In this document: positions 1 to 8,773 of the stretch, in pieces
Position numbering within the stretch: the first letter of the stretch is position 1
Layout of the letters: every line of letters starts with the position of its first letter
Notes under the pieces: generated by a model
The model's database searches: none
What the model was told of the DNA's origin: nothing
What the model saw: only the letters and a program-made list of their open reading frames with translations
From: Marinobacter salinisoli
GTDB taxonomy: Bacteria; Pseudomonadota; Gammaproteobacteria; Pseudomonadales; Oleiphilaceae
Assembly (NCBI RefSeq): GCF_017301335.1
Contig: NZ_CP071247.1
Coordinates: 3,224,001 to 3,288,000, forward strand
DNA length: 64,000 bases
Direction: 5' to 3'
Position numbers and translations under genes: made by a program

Positions 1-2
1 CA

Positions 3-611
3 TTGCGCGAGCACGGAGCCCTTGGCAGTCGGGAATCCATCTATTACGCATTCGGGCTGCAGCTGAATCCGGAATTGCCGGACCTGAAACCGGCAACAGT
101 GGTTCGCTACCTGCAAGCGTTTGCCGGACTTTATGAGTGGCTCAAATCCCGCCACCAGCTGGACATCAGCCGCAAGATGACCACCTATATCGAGCCCTGG
201 AGCAGTCGCTACACCACCCGGCTGATGGAGGACGACTACGAACCGGACCAGGCCGAGCTGCTGCACGACTATCTCAAGTACAACCCGACCCGGAACCGGG
301 CTCTGGACCTGCTGCCGCTGTTCGCCCATCTGGATTCATCTTTGCTGGGGGAGTACGTACAGGATACCCGGATAAAGAGTCGCCCCACCCTGCACTACCG
401 GCTGCCAGACTGCGACATTGACAACCCCTCCTGGCGATTCGCCGACGTCTGGAACGACTGGGTGGTGCTTGAACAGATCGCTTCCAACGCGCACCAACTG
501 GCCGATCTTCGGGCCAGATACCGCGAGGCGCAGAAGCTGAATCTCCACAACCTGACCCATAGCTGGCTGGACAGCTCATCCGAATGGTTGCAGAGTCTGG
601 GGTATGCATGA
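3..611 (+). CDS. Amidoligase family protein, C-terminal part (gene starts before the window)
   Basis: Open frame running in from the left edge, 202 residues visible; the first TTG in frame is almost certainly internal. The sequence resembles the C-terminal part of bacterial Amidoligase_2 proteins, which belong to the ATP-dependent COOH-NH2 ligase group related to glutamine synthetase. The catalytic core would lie upstream and cannot be seen. The stop overlaps the start of the next gene by 8 bases, and that gene is a glutamine-amidotransferase-like hydrolase, the partner usually found with these ligases. A ligase/hydrolase pair that makes and breaks an amide or isopeptide bond on an unknown metabolite or peptide is therefore the likely role. 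Family call is moderate; substrate unknown. Confidence 0.65.
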   Translation: MREHGALGSRESIYYAFGLQLNPELPDLKPATVVRYLQAFAGLYEWLKSRHQLDISRKMTTYIEPWSSRYTTRLMEDDYEPDQAELLHDYLKYNPTRNRALDLLPLFAHLDSSLLGEYVQDTRIKSRPTLHYRLPDCDIDNPSWRFADVWNDWVVLEQIASNAHQLADLRARYREAQKLNLHNLTHSWLDSSSEWLQSLGYA

Positions 612-1368
612 TCCGTCATTAGATGAACCGGAGTTGCCAGGCCTCACTATCGGGATCAGCGGACCCTCACGGCGCGCGACCACCCACCGCCTGATCAGCC
701 TGGGGTTGCGGATGTACGGGGCACATACCCATTACATTCGGCCCGGCTCCCACACCAATGTCCCTTTGCTGGATGGGTTGGTGCTGTCTGGTGGCACACA
801 CATTCATCCTGAGCGCTACGGTCAACAGCCACAGGTGTCAGCGCGATATGATCCACGTCGGGACGCTACCGACTACCGTTTGCTCGAGCAGGCGGAACGC
901 ATAGGGATTCCGGTGCTGGGCATCTGCCGAGGCGCCCAGTTAATCAATATTTTTCATGGCGGGTCGTTGTGTCAGAACGTCAAACCGATCCGGGTCCACA
1001 CCCGGCATCGCCCACTGCTGCTGCCCATGCAGACAGTCAGGCTGGTACAGGACAGCCGGCTCGCACGGGCCATGCAAGGCCTGACCATCGGCGCGAACCG
1101 CATCCACAGCCAGGCGATCAAGCGGCTGGGCCGGAATCTCAGGGTTGTTGCGGTTGATAACGACCTGTTCGTTCAGGCGATCGAGAGCCAGGGCGGGCAA
1201 TGGATGCTGGGTGTCCAATGGCACCCGGAATATCTGCTATACCATGGAGGACATCGCCAGATCTTTCGGCAGTTTGTTCAGGCGGCCCTCGAGTTCAAGC
1301 GGAGCCGGCTCGAGCCGGACTCTGAGACCACCTCATACGACCAAGCTCCAGGGAGGAGTGACCCATGA
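604..1368 (+). CDS. Class I glutamine amidotransferase-like hydrolase (gamma-glutamyl-GABA hydrolase / peptidase C26 family)
   Basis: 254 residues. The nucleophile elbow GICRGAQL puts the catalytic Cys at residue 108, and a downstream QWHPEY supplies the His and Glu of the triad. The family (PuuD-like, peptidase C26) hydrolyses gamma-glutamyl amide bonds. The ATG lies inside the end of the amidoligase gene (8-base overlap) and the stop overlaps the next start (ATGA), so the three genes are probably translated in a coupled operon. It may remove or edit the product of the amidoligase rather than degrade gamma-glutamyl-GABA, since no other putrescine-pathway gene is nearby. The C-terminal 30 residues are polar and probably disordered. 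Confidence 0.85.
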   Translation: MHDPSLDEPELPGLTIGISGPSRRATTHRLISLGLRMYGAHTHYIRPGSHTNVPLLDGLVLSGGTHIHPERYGQQPQVSARYDPRRDATDYRLLEQAERIGIPVLGICRGAQLINIFHGGSLCQNVKPIRVHTRHRPLLLPMQTVRLVQDSRLARAMQGLTIGANRIHSQAIKRLGRNLRVVAVDNDLFVQAIESQGGQWMLGVQWHPEYLLYHGGHRQIFRQFVQAALEFKRSRLEPDSETTSYDQAPGRSDP

Positions 1369-2048
1369 ATACTGGAAGCCTACTCGCGCGCCTCGGCGTG
1401 CCCCTCATGCTTCTGCCCGCCCTTGCCCTCGCCGGCGAAGTCTCACTGAGCGGCGAAGGCAGCGTGCGTTACCAGCCAGACAGCGCGCGACTGCAGTTTA
1501 CCGCCGTCGTCGAACACGAAGTGCCACAGCAGGCGACGGAACAGGTGGCGGCGTTGATGGCGCAGTGGCGGGATGCCATTGAGGATTACGAGGACGACCT
1601 TCAGGACTACACCGACGCGAACGTGCACCTGTATTCACGAACCCTGCCGCCGAGTGAGCGCGGTGGTGAACCGGATAAAAAAGCCGTTGCATCCCAGACA
1701 GTCACCTTCGAGATCAATGACCTGTCGCTACTGAATCCCCTGCTGCAACAAGCCCAGTCGATCGGTTTGCGCTACAACCTGAGCCCGGGCCATTTTTTCT
1801 ACTCTGAAGAGGAAGAGCTGGAACAAGAAGCTCTGGCCCGAGCCATTGCCGATGCCCGGGCCCGCTGCGAATTCGTTGCCGATCAACTGGGCGAATCCTG
1901 CGGGGACGTGATCAGCATGCAGGTAAACGGTGGCATGCACCCCGGCCCCAGAATGATGGCGGAAGCCCGGGCTGCCGCAGACACCGTGTCCAACGTCGGC
2001 ATCCGGGAAGTGACTGCTTCAGTAACCGCCACTTTCGAACTCGACTGA
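1365..2048 (+). CDS. SIMPL domain (DUF541) periplasmic protein
   Basis: 227 residues with a clear signal peptide (hydrophobic stretch ending LALAGEV near residue 24). The body matches the SIMPL/DUF541 pattern: an early GEGSVRYQPDSARL strand and a C-terminal VTASVTATFEL strand. Family members are periplasmic or outer-membrane associated and little understood; BP26 of Brucella forms channel-like oligomers. The start overlaps the preceding stop in an ATGA, so it is the third gene of the operon. GGAG occurs upstream of the ATG. It converges on tamB with only two bases between stops. Confidence 0.85.
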   Translation: MNTGSLLARLGVPLMLLPALALAGEVSLSGEGSVRYQPDSARLQFTAVVEHEVPQQATEQVAALMAQWRDAIEDYEDDLQDYTDANVHLYSRTLPPSERGGEPDKKAVASQTVTFEINDLSLLNPLLQQAQSIGLRYNLSPGHFFYSEEEELEQEALARAIADARARCEFVADQLGESCGDVISMQVNGGMHPGPRMMAEARAAADTVSNVGIREVTASVTATFELD

Positions 2049-2050
2049 CA

Positions 2051-5000
2051 CTAGAAATCTCGGGTATAGAAAATATCCAGCGAAGAGGCCAGGCCACTGG
2101 CCGCTTCGAGGTAGAAATATTTGCCGATATCGTAGCGCAATGCCACCGTCGTAATCGGCTCAAAAATACCGACGCCGTAACGCAGGCTGAGTTTGTCCGT
2201 CAGGTAGCCACTGGCAACCACCGAGGTTTCATCACCGGCGCCTTCGGCTTCAAGGGCAAACTGATCAATGCCCAGCTCATCGCCAATCTTACCCGTCAGC
2301 TCGGCGGTCTGATTCAAGGTCAGTGACAGGGCCGCAGTGCTCATCTGCCCCTCTTCGCCCCGTGTCTGGGGTGCCCGCCCAAGAATCAGATAGGACAGGG
2401 CAACGCCCTCGGGCATATCGGGTACGGAAAATACTTCTGTCGTGGGTGATTGCGCAGGCCCGGTCAGGCGGATACCGGCCACCACGGCATCGACTTTGCG
2501 GACGGCTTCGATTTCCAGGTAGGGCTGGGCGATCGCGCCTACGAACAGTACGCGAGCCGTGCGCAGCTCGAGTTCCTGGCCAAACGCTTCATAACGGCCG
2601 TCGACCAGGCTCAGCGTGCCACGGGTATCCATGTTGTTGCCAATACGCAGCGTCCCCTCCAGGTTACCCTCAACTCCGAAGGCTACAAACGAAACTTCGT
2701 CTTCACCAACCACCACCCGGACATCCATCTCCAGATTCTCAACCAGCGGTTTTTCTTTCTCCACGCCGACGATCACCTCGTCTCCGGAAACCGTCACCGC
2801 CTGCGGTGGAAGCCCCTGGATTTCGATGGCACCCCGGGGAACCGCAAGCACCCCTTTCACGCGCAACTGGCCCTGACGGAAATGGATGTTCAGGTCTGGA
2901 GCCAGGTCGAGCTGGGCGTAGGGTTCGAGGTTCACGGCCACCTGCTCGCCACGAAGGCTGATCTGACCCTCCGGTTTCCGCCGCCAGTCGACGCTGCCGT
3001 CCAGGTCAAGGAAGCCATCGCCGCCGGTTTCGACGCGCCCCGTCAGGTCTGCGGAATAGCCAAGCAACGTTACTTGCGCCTCGATGGATTCCATTAAAAC
3101 CGGCAACCGGGAATCCACCAGCCGCCCCCCGGTCAGAGTGAGTTCACCGTTCACGGCCGGGCGCATTAACGGCCCCGAAAGCCGTCCACGCCCCTGTATT
3201 TCACCGGCAACATCCTCGAGGCCGGCCACCAAACCCGCCAGCGCGATGTCCAGTTTTTCAAGCTGGAACTCGCCCTCGATCCGCCGATCCTCCGCACGGG
3301 GATCAACGGCTGCATCCACAGACAACTTGCCGATTTGCGGCCCCGCCAGCGCCAGCTCGAGCTCAGCGGCTTCCGGTTTCAGGTTGAGCACCACTTGCAA
3401 CTGCTCGTACCGGAAGTCATCCCACTCACCGTCCAGAAGCACACCCACATCAGCGCTGCCGGCATCCAGCTCGATCCGGCCGGACGGACCAGTCTCTGTC
3501 ATGGTCAGCTTGAGGCCGGCATTCAGGAGCGTCTGCCAGCGAATATTTTCGGGCAGAAATGGCTCCAGTGCGGCCGTCGGAAAATCGATGAGCCGGTAAT
3601 CCAGTGACGGAGTGGGAAGCAGGACCTGATCGCCGGCGCAGAGCTGACTCTGTTGCCAGGCCCAGCAGTGCGCGCCCAACGCCAGCCGGCCACTGTCGGA
3701 ATAAGCCAGTGACGCCGGCGCTTCCAGCGTCCAGCGCTGTTCCTGTTCCGGCAGAGAAACTTCCCCCTCGGATAACTGGCCAGTCCAGGCCGTCCAGCCC
3801 TCGCCAGCGAAACCGCCAGCAAAGCGCAGGCGCAGGTCAGCGAACGAGTGAACCGCCGTTATTGCCAGCCAATGATCATTCCGGTCGCCCTCCAGATCGA
3901 GCTCAACGGATTCGATGGACTGTCCGGCGGCATCAATGCCACTTGCCCGCACCTCACCTTTCAGCCGGAACCCCGGTTGCATGGCGGCATCGATGGTAAC
4001 CTGCTTTGCCGCAACCGTGTCCTGCCAGGCCAGACCCTCTGCATCAAGTGACACGCTTCCTGCAGGCTGATCCGGCGTGCCGGAAAGCCGGATACTCGCG
4101 GCCAGCTTTCCGGCCAAGCCCTCAAGCAACTGCCCGGGCTCGGGCAACTTCACCTGCACGGAGCCGTCCAGCTTTTCACCCCACTGCCCCGCACCCCGAA
4201 TCCGGTTATCACCCACGTCCAGCGCAAGCCCGGATACTTTCCAGCTGCCCGAGGCGGTATCCAGTCCGCCTTTGATCCGCGCGGGCCTGGCCTGCCACTG
4301 CCCGGACAAATCCACGTTCGCCTGCAGGTCAGGAATCTGGCCTTCCCTCAACCGGCCCTCGGTATCCACGGTACCGCTCAAACTGGCGTCCAACGCCGGC
4401 ACCCAATAGCCCGGATTGAACTCATTCAGCTTGAGAGCGCCTTCCCATGCCAGGCCCTCTTTGAAAAAGACCGTGCTGCGCCCACTCAAAGAGCCCGCCT
4501 CGGTCTTTACCTTCAGATCAGTCAGGCGGACCGCTTCGGTATCGCCGTCTACTTTCGATGACAGCGAGGCATCTCCCTGGGGCCCGGCCACCGCTGCAGT
4601 CAGGCGCGCTTGATAGCGTCCGTCAGCCCAACTGACTGAACCATCAAGATCCTCAACCCGAACCGCCGGTTCTTCCATATCCGGCAGAAGCGAATACCAG
4701 GGGAAGCTACGAAGGGAAATATCCGCTCTGGCGTCCAGCCCACCCTGCCAGCCCACTCCACCCTTCACGGTGACCACGCCTTGCGCCTCGCCCTCACCCG
4801 ATGCGAGCACCAGTTCAATGTCCTGGGCGTCTGATGTGGTGACATCGCCCTCGAGCGAAAGCGCCACCGGGCCCTGGGTGCCGGGCAGCGTCGCTTGAGC
4901 TTCGGTATCGAATCCCTGCGCCAGGCTGCCGTCTGCTTCCACAAACCAGTCCTGCAGGGTAAGGGTTTCAGGTAGGGAGCCATGGGCCAGAAATGATTCC

Positions 5001-5800
5001 GACTCGATGCGCAGCCGTGCCGGCAGGTCCGGGTCCAGTGGCTCGACTTCTCCCTCCAGATCGGCATTCAGGTATCCCTGGCTGAGCCCACGCAAGCGCA
5101 GATCCCGGACACTGCCTCGCAGGTTAAGATCGATCTGCCACTGATCGCCCGCGGGCGGCGGCAGCGCGGCCAGCACATCGAGGTCAACCGGCCAGTCCCG
5201 GCGTGTCTCCAGCCGACCCGACAGGGTGACCGAGTAATCCTGCCACCGGTAGAAGGCTTCGCCGATTTGCCAATCGGCACCCGCACCCTCCGCTGCCAGC
5301 CGCAACTCATCCCAGACCGTGCCGTCGTTGATCAGAAGCGGCCCCAGGCGGATTTCGCCAATGCGCAGCCCCAGGGGCAGCTCAATCTCTGGCAGAGTGA
5401 TGGGTTCGCGTTCCTGCTGCGGTGTGTCATCCGCCGGTTCAAGCTCGACGGCGATCTGTTCGGCCTGCAGGGTTTCCAGGCACAGCCGCTTCCTGAACAG
5501 GCACGATGGCGACCAGTCGAGACGCGGGGACGCCACGTTTACGTCCACACCGTAACCTTGCCAGACCACACGATCTGCCTGCCATTCCCCAAGCACCGTG
5601 CCCCGGCCATCGACGATTTCCAGCCCGGGTATTTGTTCCAGCACCCAGGCGGTGCCGGTCTCCGAGCGCAAGGCCAGCAAAACCAATGCGACCAGAAGCA
5701 CCGGCAGGAGAAGCAACACCAACACGACACAGGCCAGCCAGAACCACACCGATCGGCGGCCAGATGACGTCGGCTGTTGTTGGGTGGTTTGCTCTGTCAA
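2051..5800 (-). CDS. tamB: Translocation and assembly module subunit TamB
   Basis: 1249 residues, the usual size for TamB. A single N-terminal membrane anchor lies at about residues 18-42, followed by a very long repetitive beta-rich region (AsmA/TamB-type) and a C-terminal DUF490 domain ending in an aromatic residue (YTRDF). TamB spans the periplasm from the inner membrane and works with TamA in outer-membrane protein insertion and phospholipid transport. Its start overlaps the tamA stop by four bases, so the pair is translationally coupled. No frameshift or internal stop is seen. Confidence 0.95.
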   Translation of the reverse strand: MTEQTTQQQPTSSGRRSVWFWLACVVLVLLLLPVLLVALVLLALRSETGTAWVLEQIPGLEIVDGRGTVLGEWQADRVVWQGYGVDVNVASPRLDWSPSCLFRKRLCLETLQAEQIAVELEPADDTPQQEREPITLPEIELPLGLRIGEIRLGPLLINDGTVWDELRLAAEGAGADWQIGEAFYRWQDYSVTLSGRLETRRDWPVDLDVLAALPPPAGDQWQIDLNLRGSVRDLRLRGLSQGYLNADLEGEVEPLDPDLPARLRIESESFLAHGSLPETLTLQDWFVEADGSLAQGFDTEAQATLPGTQGPVALSLEGDVTTSDAQDIELVLASGEGEAQGVVTVKGGVGWQGGLDARADISLRSFPWYSLLPDMEEPAVRVEDLDGSVSWADGRYQARLTAAVAGPQGDASLSSKVDGDTEAVRLTDLKVKTEAGSLSGRSTVFFKEGLAWEGALKLNEFNPGYWVPALDASLSGTVDTEGRLREGQIPDLQANVDLSGQWQARPARIKGGLDTASGSWKVSGLALDVGDNRIRGAGQWGEKLDGSVQVKLPEPGQLLEGLAGKLAASIRLSGTPDQPAGSVSLDAEGLAWQDTVAAKQVTIDAAMQPGFRLKGEVRASGIDAAGQSIESVELDLEGDRNDHWLAITAVHSFADLRLRFAGGFAGEGWTAWTGQLSEGEVSLPEQEQRWTLEAPASLAYSDSGRLALGAHCWAWQQSQLCAGDQVLLPTPSLDYRLIDFPTAALEPFLPENIRWQTLLNAGLKLTMTETGPSGRIELDAGSADVGVLLDGEWDDFRYEQLQVVLNLKPEAAELELALAGPQIGKLSVDAAVDPRAEDRRIEGEFQLEKLDIALAGLVAGLEDVAGEIQGRGRLSGPLMRPAVNGELTLTGGRLVDSRLPVLMESIEAQVTLLGYSADLTGRVETGGDGFLDLDGSVDWRRKPEGQISLRGEQVAVNLEPYAQLDLAPDLNIHFRQGQLRVKGVLAVPRGAIEIQGLPPQAVTVSGDEVIVGVEKEKPLVENLEMDVRVVVGEDEVSFVAFGVEGNLEGTLRIGNNMDTRGTLSLVDGRYEAFGQELELRTARVLFVGAIAQPYLEIEAVRKVDAVVAGIRLTGPAQSPTTEVFSVPDMPEGVALSYLILGRAPQTRGEEGQMSTAALSLTLNQTAELTGKIGDELGIDQFALEAEGAGDETSVVASGYLTDKLSLRYGVGIFEPITTVALRYDIGKYFYLEAASGLASSLDIFYTRDF

Positions 5801-7566
5801 AGCTCTGGTCCCATGGAAAAGTGTAAACGCCAGTCGCCGCCGAATTCCCGATCCAGCCCCTTGGCGATATCCAACCTCAGCGGCCCTACCGGGCTGATCC
5901 AGCGAACACCGATGCCCACGCCGGTAGCCAGCGGATCATTGAAGTTGTTGATGGCGTTGCCATGATCCACAAACACCGCAGCCCGCCAGCGATCCGAGAT
6001 GCCGTATTGGTATTCGCCACTGCTCACCAGCAGGAAACGCCCACCTACCGGAACGCCGTTTTCGTTGTCCGGGGACAAGGTCTCGTAGCCGTAACCACGC
6101 ACGCTCTGATCACCACCGGCAAAAAACCTCAGCGATGGTGGGACATCCGAGAAGTCATTGGTGGCCACGCCCCCAACGTGAAAACGGCCAACAAAGCGAT
6201 GTCGATCAAATACCGTGTACAACCCCTTGGCCAGAACACTGGCATGCAGGATGTCAGCCTTGGAGAGCAGCGCCCGGTGCGAGCCGGTGATATCAAACTG
6301 CAAGCGGTATCCCCTTGAGGGGTCCAGGGGCGAGTCGGCGTGGATTTTCGAGTAGGCAGCGCCGGGCAAGAACAGGCTACTGGTGCCGCGCTCCTCGTCG
6401 CGGATGTTGAAGCGCTCGCCCTCCCAACGGATAGATAGCACCTGCAACCAGTCATTATCCAGCTGATGCTGCCACTGCTGGCCTATGGTAATCAGTTCCG
6501 ACTCGACATTATCGATGTCCTCGCGCTGAAAGCCGGCGGTCAGGCGGATCAGGTCCGTCATTGGCGGATCCAGCGGCAGCTCATAGTAGGCACTCAAATT
6601 CTGCCGTGGTTCGGAGAACTCGATTTCAGCACCCCGGCGGTGTCCCATTGGATTGAGCCAGTGTTCCAGCCAGTTGCCCCGGAACCGTGGCCCCACATCC
6701 GTGGAGAAGCCCACCCCGGTCGACACCGATCGGGGTTCCCGGCGAGTCAGGCTGACACTGACCGGGATCACTCCGTCAACGGCGTCCTCCGGGGGCGCCT
6801 CAATCTCAATACCCGCAAAATAGCCGCTGCTTGAAAGATTACGGTTCAGCTGGGCAACCTCATCCGCGTGGTACGGAATGCCCGGCTCAAAGGTGACAAA
6901 ATCCTCCAGCAAGCCCAGCTCGAACCAGTGCCCTTCCTCGAAAGTGACCTCGCCGAGCGCATAGCGTTCACCGCTCTCGAAAATCAGGGTGATCTCTGCC
7001 GTCCCCGCCTCCGGATTGACCGCCAGGGTGCTGGTCGTGAACTTGCCGTCGAAATAGCCGCGCCGGCGGGCCCGGGACTCGATGGTGCCGCGCAGCGAGG
7101 CGTACTCGCCATGATTCAGGACGTCACCCTCTGAAGGTTTGTTGGGCAGGTTTTGGGTGAAATCTTCGTCGGAAGCGGCGGCACCGTTTATTTCGACCTT
7201 ACGGGAAATCACCCGAACCGGCTCACCGGGCACCACCGATATGATCAGGCGAGCGCTCTTTTTCTCATCCGGCTCTTCCTCGTCCCTCTCCAACTCCCAG
7301 TCAATGGTGGGGTTGTAATAGCCCATGGCACGCAGTGCCCGTGAGACTTTCTTGACGTTGGTGGGGACCGAGCGGCGCAGCTCCCTGGCGGTCCGACCCT
7401 TGACCTCGCCAACAAACGCTTCCGCGTTCTCTTTCAGTTCCGGGTAGTCCCCCTGCACGTCAATACTTACCTGCTGAGCAAGCACCATTACCGGCACAAG
7501 GCAGCAAAGGGCCAGCGCGGCCAACTGCGATAGGCGAATGGTGAAAGCTGCGCGTACTGAAAGCAT
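5797..7566 (-). CDS. tamA: Translocation and assembly module outer-membrane subunit TamA
   Basis: 589 residues from the ATG at 7566. The frame stays open to a GTG at 7599, but the ATG gives a clean signal peptide (MLSVRAAF..., cleaved after VMVLA) with AGCAGG just upstream. POTRA-type repeats occupy roughly residues 25-255 and an Omp85 16-stranded barrel the rest, with the conserved GGDQSVRGYGYE and a late VGPLRLDIA strand. It ends HFSMGPEL instead of the usual terminal Phe, which also occurs in some TamA proteins. It is the outer-membrane half of the TAM complex and lies directly upstream of tamB. Confidence 0.93.
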   Translation of the reverse strand: MLSVRAAFTIRLSQLAALALCCLVPVMVLAQQVSIDVQGDYPELKENAEAFVGEVKGRTARELRRSVPTNVKKVSRALRAMGYYNPTIDWELERDEEEPDEKKSARLIISVVPGEPVRVISRKVEINGAAASDEDFTQNLPNKPSEGDVLNHGEYASLRGTIESRARRRGYFDGKFTTSTLAVNPEAGTAEITLIFESGERYALGEVTFEEGHWFELGLLEDFVTFEPGIPYHADEVAQLNRNLSSSGYFAGIEIEAPPEDAVDGVIPVSVSLTRREPRSVSTGVGFSTDVGPRFRGNWLEHWLNPMGHRRGAEIEFSEPRQNLSAYYELPLDPPMTDLIRLTAGFQREDIDNVESELITIGQQWQHQLDNDWLQVLSIRWEGERFNIRDEERGTSSLFLPGAAYSKIHADSPLDPSRGYRLQFDITGSHRALLSKADILHASVLAKGLYTVFDRHRFVGRFHVGGVATNDFSDVPPSLRFFAGGDQSVRGYGYETLSPDNENGVPVGGRFLLVSSGEYQYGISDRWRAAVFVDHGNAINNFNDPLATGVGIGVRWISPVGPLRLDIAKGLDREFGGDWRLHFSMGPEL

Positions 7567-7727
7567 CCTGCTCTGCCCGTGCTGAAATCGTAACCGCACC
7601 GCCGCTGGCGTCGAACGCGCGGCCGGTTGCTGTGAACCCTGTTTGCCGACGACGAGTCGCCGCCATGTTTGAATTAATGCTAACCTGTCAGAAGGTTGTA
7701 ATGCCCTGATCAGTAACCGGAATCTGA

Positions 7728-8735
7728 ATGCTTCATATAAATCGAGAGAACTTAAAATCCAGCCATCAGCTTATCTGGTTCGTCATTGATTTCATCATGC
7801 TGGGGCTGCTGTTCATCAATCTGGTTTTCATCATCTGGGACGCCATCTACAACTTCGTTGCCGTCCAGAGTCTTCTGAAAGAGTACACCCCCGGCCTGCA
7901 GGCACTGTACCACCCTATCCACGAGCGCTTCATTTTTTACGACATGATTTTCGTTTCGCTCTTCCTGGGGGAATTTTTCCTCCGCTGGGGTTACGCCGTA
8001 AAAGCGCGCACCTACGACCGCTGGTATTTCTACCCCTTTATTCACTGGTACGACCTGATAGGCTGTATCCCGGTCGGCAGTTTCCGTTTCCTTCGGATAC
8101 TTCGGGTCATTTCCATCATATATCGCCTGCACCAGTACAAGATAATAGACGTCACCAGCACCCGGGCTTATCGCTTCGTCAACTTCTACTATGAAGCCTT
8201 TATGGAAGAGCTGTCTGACCGGATCGTGCTGAAAGTGCTCAGCGGCATGCAGCAGGAAGTCCGGCGCGGCTCACCCTTGTTTGACCGAATCAGGCAGGAC
8301 ATTCTGTTCCCGCGCCGGGAAATGCTGTCGGACTGGATATCGGATCGTATCGCTGAAGCCGCCCAGGAAGGCTACGTTCCCAATCGTGGAGCCCTTCGAA
8401 GTTATCTTGAGGATCGGGTGGACAACGCCCTGAAGCAAAACCATGAGCTGTCACGCCTCAAGTACTTGCCGGTGGTCGGCCCCACCATTCAGGAAACGCT
8501 GGAAGAGGCGGTGGGCGACATTGTCGCCCACGTGGTGCACCAGATTCTTGAGGATCTTGCCTCGTCCTCCAACCACGCGTTTGTTGAAGACATAGTCAAT
8601 GTCTTCCTCCCGGCGCCAGGCCACGAGGAGGCCTCGGAAGCCGACAGCGAGGCCCTGATTACCCTGATCATCGAAGTGATCGAAGCCGTCAAGGCACAGG
8701 TTCGGGTCAAGTACTGGCGCGAAGACCTGCCCTGA
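7728..8735 (+). CDS. Membrane protein with a voltage-sensor-like four-helix domain and a long cytoplasmic tail
   Basis: 335 residues, no firm family name. The N-terminal half has helices at about 14-40 and 69-92, a short helix at 105-119 containing WYDLIGCIPVG, and a positively charged helix at 120-138 with Arg at 120, 123, 126 and 133 and Lys at 138. That order and the every-third-residue arginines resemble S1-S4 of an ion-channel voltage sensor. No S5-P-loop-S6 pore follows; residues 150-335 are a soluble, mostly helical region with a hydrophobic stretch near 255-275. The gene stands alone, divergent from tamA, with amidase downstream in the same direction. Function unknown; it may be annotated as an ion transporter on the first domain alone. 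Confidence 0.6.
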   Translation: MLHINRENLKSSHQLIWFVIDFIMLGLLFINLVFIIWDAIYNFVAVQSLLKEYTPGLQALYHPIHERFIFYDMIFVSLFLGEFFLRWGYAVKARTYDRWYFYPFIHWYDLIGCIPVGSFRFLRILRVISIIYRLHQYKIIDVTSTRAYRFVNFYYEAFMEELSDRIVLKVLSGMQQEVRRGSPLFDRIRQDILFPRREMLSDWISDRIAEAAQEGYVPNRGALRSYLEDRVDNALKQNHELSRLKYLPVVGPTIQETLEEAVGDIVAHVVHQILEDLASSSNHAFVEDIVNVFLPAPGHEEASEADSEALITLIIEVIEAVKAQVRVKYWREDLP

Positions 8736-8773
8736 GCCGACGCCAACCACCCATAACAAAAAGCTTAAAAACC

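Noticed and set aside
5267..5767. Plus-strand ORFs across tamB
   Set aside because: Antisense to tamB and without ribosome-binding sites or recognisable domains.
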